DNA from: Streptomyces griseosporeus
Lineage (GTDB): Bacteria > Actinomycetota > Actinomycetes > Streptomycetales > Streptomycetaceae
Assembly (NCBI RefSeq): GCF_014656055.1
Contig: NZ_BNBR01000007.1
Coordinates: forward strand, 124,001 to 188,000
Direction: 5' to 3'
Length of the DNA stretch: 64,000 bases
The notes under the pieces were generated by a model. That model was not told the origin of the DNA. It ran no database searches and was given only the letters and a program-made list of their open reading frames with translations. The translations under genes and the position numbers were made by a program. Numbering within the stretch: position 1 is the stretch's first letter; every line of letters begins with the position of its first letter. Positions 60,328 to 64,000 of this stretch are shown piece after piece.

Positions 60328-61785
60328 GTGGACGAGAGCGGCCGGAGCGCGCAGCCGCCGTCGAACGACGACGAGACGGCCGACCCGAACACCACCCCCG
60401 ACCCGCCCGCCCCCGACAAGGCGACCGAGCCCTCCGCACCAGGCGCCCCCGAGGCCGCCGAGCCGCCGCACCCGCACCCCGAGCAGGCCCCCAGCCAGGC
60501 CGGCACCGGCCACCGGCCCGCCCACCCCGCCCCCTACGGCGACCCCACGGACGAGCACCCGGCCGACGGCCACGAGCGCACCCTCGCCCACTCCGGCGGC
60601 GCCCGCGGCACCCGCCCCCCGCAGCCCCCGCCCGAGCCGCGCGGCGGACTGCTCATGGGCCGCCCCTTCGGCGTCCCCGTGTACGTGGCGCCCAGCTGGT
60701 TCCTCGTCGCCGCTCTGATCACCTGGGTCTTCGGCGGCCAGCTCGACCGGGTGCTGCCCGAACTCGGCGCCGCCCGCTACCTCGTCTCCCTCTTCTTCGC
60801 GGTCGCCTTCTACGCCTCCGTCCTCGTCCACGAGCTGGCCCACACGGTCGCCGCCATCCGCTTCAAACTGCCCGTCCGCCGCATCCAGCTGCAGTTCTTC
60901 GGCGGCGTCTCCGAGATCGAGAAGGAGGCCGAGACCCCCGGACGCGAGTTCGTGCTGGCCTTCGTCGGCCCCCTGCTCTCCCTCGTCCTGGCCGGCCTGT
61001 TCTACCTCGCCCTCCAGCCCGTCGAACCCGGCACCGTCCCCGGCGTCCTGCTCGCCGGCCTGATGATCTCCAACCTGATCGTCGCCGCCTTCAACCTGCT
61101 GCCCGGCCTCCCGCTCGACGGCGGCCGCATGCTCCGCGCCGTCGTCTGGAAGATCACCGGCCGCCCCATGAGCGGCACCATCGCCGCCGCCTGGGTCGGC
61201 CGCGCCCTCGCCGTCGCCGTGCTGATCGGCCTGCCCCTGCTCACCCAGTCCGGCGCCCTCGGCTCCACCGCCGAGGACAGCGTCGGCATGGACACCGTCA
61301 CCGACGCCCTGCTCGCCGCCATCCTCGCCGCGATCATCTGGACCGGAGCCGGCAACAGCCTGCGCATCGCCCGCCTGCGCGAACACCTCCCCGAGCTGCG
61401 CGCCCGCACCCTCACCCGCCGCGCCGTCCCCGTCCACACCGACACCCCCCTCTCCGAGGCCCTGCGCCGCGCCAACGACGCCGGCGCCCGCGCCCTCGTC
61501 GTCGTCGACGCCGACGGCGAACCCCTCTCCCTGGTCCGCGAGGCCGCCATCGTCGGCGTACCCGAGCACCGCCGCCCCTGGGTCGCCGTCAGCGGACTCG
61601 CCCAGGAGATCACCGACGGCATGCGCGTCTCCGCGGAGCTGGCGGGGGAGGCCCTGCTGGAGGTCCTGCGCGCCACCCCCGCCACCGAGTACCTGGTCGT
61701 CGAGGAGACCGGAGAGATCTACGGCGTCCTGTCCGCCGCCGACGTCGAGCGCGCCTTCGTCAAGGCGATGGCCCGCCCCAGTTGA
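60328..61785 (+). CDS. Site-2 protease family zinc metalloprotease with CBS domains
   Basis: A 485-residue membrane protease. A disordered Pro/Glu-rich N-terminus of about 105 residues precedes six or so membrane helices. The zinc motif is HELAH (His168, Glu169, His172) and the second zinc ligand region is NLLPGLPLDGGRMLR. The C-terminal half contains CBS-type sequence (VHTDTPLSEALRRANDAGAR, ALVVVDADGEPLSLV), probably binding adenine nucleotides and tuning activity. Such proteases release membrane-bound regulators. The GTG start at 60328 has GAGGGG. Confidence 0.93.
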   Translation: MDESGRSAQPPSNDDETADPNTTPDPPAPDKATEPSAPGAPEAAEPPHPHPEQAPSQAGTGHRPAHPAPYGDPTDEHPADGHERTLAHSGGARGTRPPQPPPEPRGGLLMGRPFGVPVYVAPSWFLVAALITWVFGGQLDRVLPELGAARYLVSLFFAVAFYASVLVHELAHTVAAIRFKLPVRRIQLQFFGGVSEIEKEAETPGREFVLAFVGPLLSLVLAGLFYLALQPVEPGTVPGVLLAGLMISNLIVAAFNLLPGLPLDGGRMLRAVVWKITGRPMSGTIAAAWVGRALAVAVLIGLPLLTQSGALGSTAEDSVGMDTVTDALLAAILAAIIWTGAGNSLRIARLREHLPELRARTLTRRAVPVHTDTPLSEALRRANDAGARALVVVDADGEPLSLVREAAIVGVPEHRRPWVAVSGLAQEITDGMRVSAELAGEALLEVLRATPATEYLVVEETGEIYGVLSAADVERAFVKAMARPS

Positions 61786-61834
61786 GCACCGCTCTCCTGA
61801 GACGGGTGTGGTCGGCGGCCCCCGCAAACCCCGG

Positions 61835-61840
61835 TAGTCT
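61835..61840 (+). promoter_or_regulatory. -10 box of the leaderless trmI gene
   Basis: TAGTCT ends six bases before the ATG at 61847, and there is no ribosome site, supporting a leaderless transcript and this start. Confidence 0.5.
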
Positions 61841-61846
61841 GTTCAC

Positions 61847-62749
61847 ATGTCCGAACCGACCGGTGCCGCCCGCAGGCGCGGGCCCTTCAAGGTCGGGGAC
61901 CAGGTTCAGCTGACCGACCCCAAGGGCCGCCACTACACGTTCACGCTCGAGGCCGGGAAGAACTTCCACACCCACAAGGGTTCCTTCCCGCACGACGAAC
62001 TGATCGGCGCTCCCGAGGGCAGCGTTGTCCGCACCACCGGGAACGTCGCCTACCTCGCGCTGCGCCCCCTGCTCCCCGACTACGTCCTGTCCATGCCCCG
62101 CGGGGCAGCCGTCGTCTACCCGAAGGACGCGGGGCAGATCCTCGCCTTCGCCGACATCTTCCCCGGCGCACGCGTCGTCGAGGCCGGCGTCGGCTCCGGC
62201 TCGCTCAGCAGCTTCCTGCTGCGCGCCATCGGCGACCAGGGCATGCTGCACTCCTACGAGCGCCGCGAGGACTTCGCCGACATCGCCCGGCAGAACGTCG
62301 AGCGCTACTTCGGCGGCCCGCACCCCGCCTGGCAGCTCACCGTCGGCGACCTCCAGGACAACCTGAGCGACACCGACGTCGACCGCGTCATCCTCGACAT
62401 GCTCGCCCCCTGGGAGTGCCTGGAGGCCGTCTCCAAGGCGCTCGTCCCCGGCGGCATCGTCTGCTGCTACGTGGCCACCACCACCCAGCTCGCCCGGACC
62501 GTCGAGTCCATCCGGGAGATCGGCTGCTTCAACGAGCCGACCGCCTGGGAGACCATGATCCGCAACTGGCACATCGAGGGCCTGGCCGTCCGCCCCGACC
62601 ACCGCATGATCGGGCACACCGGCTTCCTCCTCACCGCCCGCCGCCTCGCCGACGGCGTCGAGCCGCCCATGCGCCGCCGCCGCCCCGCCAAGGGCGCCTA
62701 CGGCGAGGACTACTCCGGCCCCAACGCCGACGGAGGCATGGGCCGCTGA
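61847..62749 (+). CDS. trmI: tRNA (adenine58-N1)-methyltransferase
   Basis: Methylates A58 in the T loop of tRNAs using SAM, which stabilises tRNA. The 300-residue protein has the N-terminal PFKVGDQVQLTDPKGRHYTF domain and the catalytic domain with VVEAGVGSGSLSSFLLRAIG (SAM binding), HSYERREDFADIA and DRVILDMLAPWECLE, all typical of TrmI. Length is normal. In actinobacteria this gene lies close to the proteasome/ARC cluster, which I expect just beyond the right edge. A very strong terminator follows. Confidence 0.95.
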   Translation: MSEPTGAARRRGPFKVGDQVQLTDPKGRHYTFTLEAGKNFHTHKGSFPHDELIGAPEGSVVRTTGNVAYLALRPLLPDYVLSMPRGAAVVYPKDAGQILAFADIFPGARVVEAGVGSGSLSSFLLRAIGDQGMLHSYERREDFADIARQNVERYFGGPHPAWQLTVGDLQDNLSDTDVDRVILDMLAPWECLEAVSKALVPGGIVCCYVATTTQLARTVESIREIGCFNEPTAWETMIRNWHIEGLAVRPDHRMIGHTGFLLTARRLADGVEPPMRRRRPAKGAYGEDYSGPNADGGMGR

Positions 62750-62801
62750 CCCTCGCGCCGGTGCCGCCCCGCGGCGGCCCGGTGCCGCGTCAACGTACGG
62801 A

Positions 62802-62846
62802 CGCCGTGGCCGAGTTCCCGAACACCCGGGGAACTCGGCCACGGCG
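62802..62846 (+). terminator. Strong terminator after trmI
   Basis: A perfect 18-bp stem (62802-62819 with 62829-62846) with a 9-nt loop, 53 bp after the trmI stop. Confidence 0.85.
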
Positions 62847-62900
62847 CCGTCGTATTGAAGCCGTCGTACCGAGCTGTCGTAGGGAGCCGTCGTACGGAAT
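62846..62900. repeat. Short GCCGTCGTA direct repeats
   Basis: GCCGTCGTA recurs three times, with a further partial copy, at 10-16-nt spacing right after the terminator. Too short to classify; possibly a protein-binding iteron or slippage product. The rest of the 62750-63054 gap holds no gene apart from a possible leader peptide. Confidence 0.4.
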
Positions 62901-63010
62901 CCGCCACGGCACCACCCGCTACCACCCGCAGCACGGCCCCACGGGAGCCGGGCAACCCGGCCCACTCGGCCCCCACCCCGCCGTTCCCCCGCACTGTGAC
63001 GTGTGGCACC

Positions 63011-63055
63011 ATGCTGGCCACCCCCACCGGCACCGCCCTCAGGAGACGCTCCTAG
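63011..63055 (+). CDS. Possible 14-aa leader peptide
   Basis: ATG at 63011 opens a 14-codon frame (MLATPTGTALRRRS) whose TAG shares its last base with the GTG start of the next gene (TAGTG). The ribosome site AGGAG of that gene lies inside it and can pair with CTCCT in a small hairpin (63041-63053). Translation of the leader would open this hairpin and hand ribosomes on. Confidence 0.35.
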   Translation: MLATPTGTALRRRS

Positions 63056-63633
63056 TGCAGCAATCCGCCGTCCCGGAACTGGCCCACACGCACGCCCGCC
63101 CCATCCACTGGCTCGCCACCGCGACCGCCGTCGCCGGCGTCGTCGCGCTCTCCTCGCTGCTCCAGCCGCACACGGCGACGGCCGCCCAGACCCCCGGCAC
63201 CGGCATCGAAGGCAAGTCCGCCCCCGCCGCCCCGCCCACCACCGCGGGCGTCGGCTTCCCGCTCGACTGCGGCCCCGTGCAGGCCGCCGTGCAGAAGACC
63301 GCCACCGGCGACCTGGACGGCGACGGCCGGCCCGAGACCGTCGCCGTCGTGCACTGTGACGCCCCCATGGGCACCCCGCCCGACGGCGTCTACGTCCTCA
63401 CCCAGGCCCCCGGCACCGCCAGGCCCCGCGTCGTCGCCACGCTGGTCGACCCCAAGAGCCGCAACACCGTCACCGACCTCGCCGTACGCGACGGAGCCGT
63501 GCTCGCCACCCTCCTCGGCTACTCCACCGACGACGTGCCCGCCTGCTGCCCGGACACCAAGGACAGCGTGAAGTGGCAGTGGAAGGACGGCGCGTTCGTC
63601 CGCTCCACGCCCGCCGGCGCCCACGCCGTGTGA
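63055..63633 (+). CDS. Hypothetical exported protein
   Basis: A 192-residue protein with a hydrophobic segment near residues 19-36 (WLATATAVAGVVALSSLL) followed by ATAAQ, a plausible signal peptide or anchor. The mature part has GDLDGDGRPETVAVVHCD, a calcium-binding FG-GAP-like or EF-hand-like loop, and four Cys. The function is unknown. The GTG at 63055 uses AGGAG nine bases upstream. It converges with the ferredoxin gene. Confidence 0.78.
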   Translation: MQQSAVPELAHTHARPIHWLATATAVAGVVALSSLLQPHTATAAQTPGTGIEGKSAPAAPPTTAGVGFPLDCGPVQAAVQKTATGDLDGDGRPETVAVVHCDAPMGTPPDGVYVLTQAPGTARPRVVATLVDPKSRNTVTDLAVRDGAVLATLLGYSTDDVPACCPDTKDSVKWQWKDGAFVRSTPAGAHAV

Positions 63634-63669
63634 GAAATCAGACAACCGTCACAGCGGGTGGAGGAACGC

Positions 63670-63975
63670 TCACTCCGCGTCCGGGCCGTACACCTCGACC
63701 CTGTCCGAAACCCGCCGCACATGGATGCACTCGCCCGGACACTCCCGCGCCGAGTCCACCACGTCCGTCAGCAGCGGCAGCGGCACCGGCGTCGTCGCAC
63801 CCGGTGCCTGCAACAGCTCCGCGTCCGCGCCCTTGACGTACGCCAGACCGTCGATGTCCAGCTCGAACACCTCGGGCGCGTACTGCGCGCAGATCCCGTC
63901 GCCGGTACACAGATCCTGGTCGATCCAGACCTCCAGCGCCTCGCCGCCGGTTCCGGCCTCCTGCTGCACGCTCAT
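63670..63975 (-). CDS. 3Fe-4S type ferredoxin
   Basis: A 101-residue electron carrier. The cluster motif CTGDGIC (Cys23, Cys29, with Asp in the middle) and a distal Cys79 followed by Pro (ARECPGEC) match CX2(D)X2C...CP of 3Fe-4S ferredoxins common in Streptomyces, often partners of cytochromes P450. An acidic protein, as expected. GGAG precedes the ATG at 63975. No P450 gene is in view; the ARC/proteasome genes are expected further right. Confidence 0.92.
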   Translation of the reverse strand: MSVQQEAGTGGEALEVWIDQDLCTGDGICAQYAPEVFELDIDGLAYVKGADAELLQAPGATTPVPLPLLTDVVDSARECPGECIHVRRVSDRVEVYGPDAE

Positions 63976-64000
63976 CTCTCCTGCTGCTGTTTAGTGCCGA

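Overview
The window is a stretch of high-GC actinobacterial chromosome that reads as Streptomyces. The reasons are the two chaplin genes (chpH, chpC), the mycothiol ligase gene mshC, the glycerol cluster gylR-glpF-glpK-glpD, the strong G/C bias at third codon positions, the many short GTG starts and apparently leaderless promoters, and a single rare TTA leucine codon. From memory, the gene order matches the S. coelicolor SCO16xx region read in reverse; that match was not checked. I found about 61 convincing protein genes and one tRNA (tRNA-Leu GAG). There are no rRNA genes, insertion sequences, phage genes or CRISPR arrays. It is core chromosome, not an island.

Region by region. 1-8 kb: a small unknown protein, a beta-keto-acid cleavage enzyme, a zinc-ribbon protein, a secreted Ntn-hydrolase (penicillin acylase family), an alpha/beta hydrolase and a Tat-exported NamZ-like muramidase. 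8-14.5 kb: an acyl-CoA module made of SDR, AMP-ligase and TetR on one strand, with acyl-CoA dehydrogenase and an APH-like kinase on the other. Related palindromes sit in front of both operons, and the enzyme set resembles the lva/ACAD10-11 route for 4-hydroxyacids. 14.6-23 kb: a histidine-rich metal-binding protein, a quinone-oxidoreductase-like enzyme, two DUF202 membrane proteins, a Nudix hydrolase, a DMT transporter, a TTA-containing gene with an APC permease, and a molybdopterin oxidoreductase with its cytochrome b. Two blocks of short imperfect repeats lie here. 23-26 kb: the gluconate locus gntP, gntK and divergent gntR. 26-29.5 kb: tRNA-Leu, an M20 peptidase, chpH and chpC.

29.5-37 kb: small and hypothetical genes, a RecD2-like protein that has lost its ATPase motifs, an aldo/keto reductase, an F420-type oxidoreductase, a ferritin-like protein and CorA. 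37-42 kb: a histidine phosphatase, DUF3090, a SCO1664-family kinase-like protein, mshC and a PAC2 protein, a neighbourhood I recall as also conserved around mshC in mycobacteria. 42-44.5 kb: a FadR-type regulator, an ArsR-type regulator, a second luciferase-like oxidoreductase and a SMI1/KNR4 protein. 44.7-50 kb: glpF-glpK-glpD with gylR; near-identical 17-bp palindromes in front of glpF and gylR are the likely GylR operators. 50-54.6 kb: metH and a HAD phosphatase. 55-58.5 kb: two tandem solute-binding lipoproteins with no permease. 58.5-64 kb: an orphan NarL-type response regulator, a RecB-like nuclease with a predicted Fe-S cluster, a site-2 protease with CBS domains, the tRNA m1A58 methyltransferase, a small secreted protein behind a possible leader peptide, and a ferredoxin.

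Most convergent gene pairs are separated by long perfect hairpins that should act as bidirectional terminators. Functions are inferred from protein sequence recognised by eye; no database search was run.
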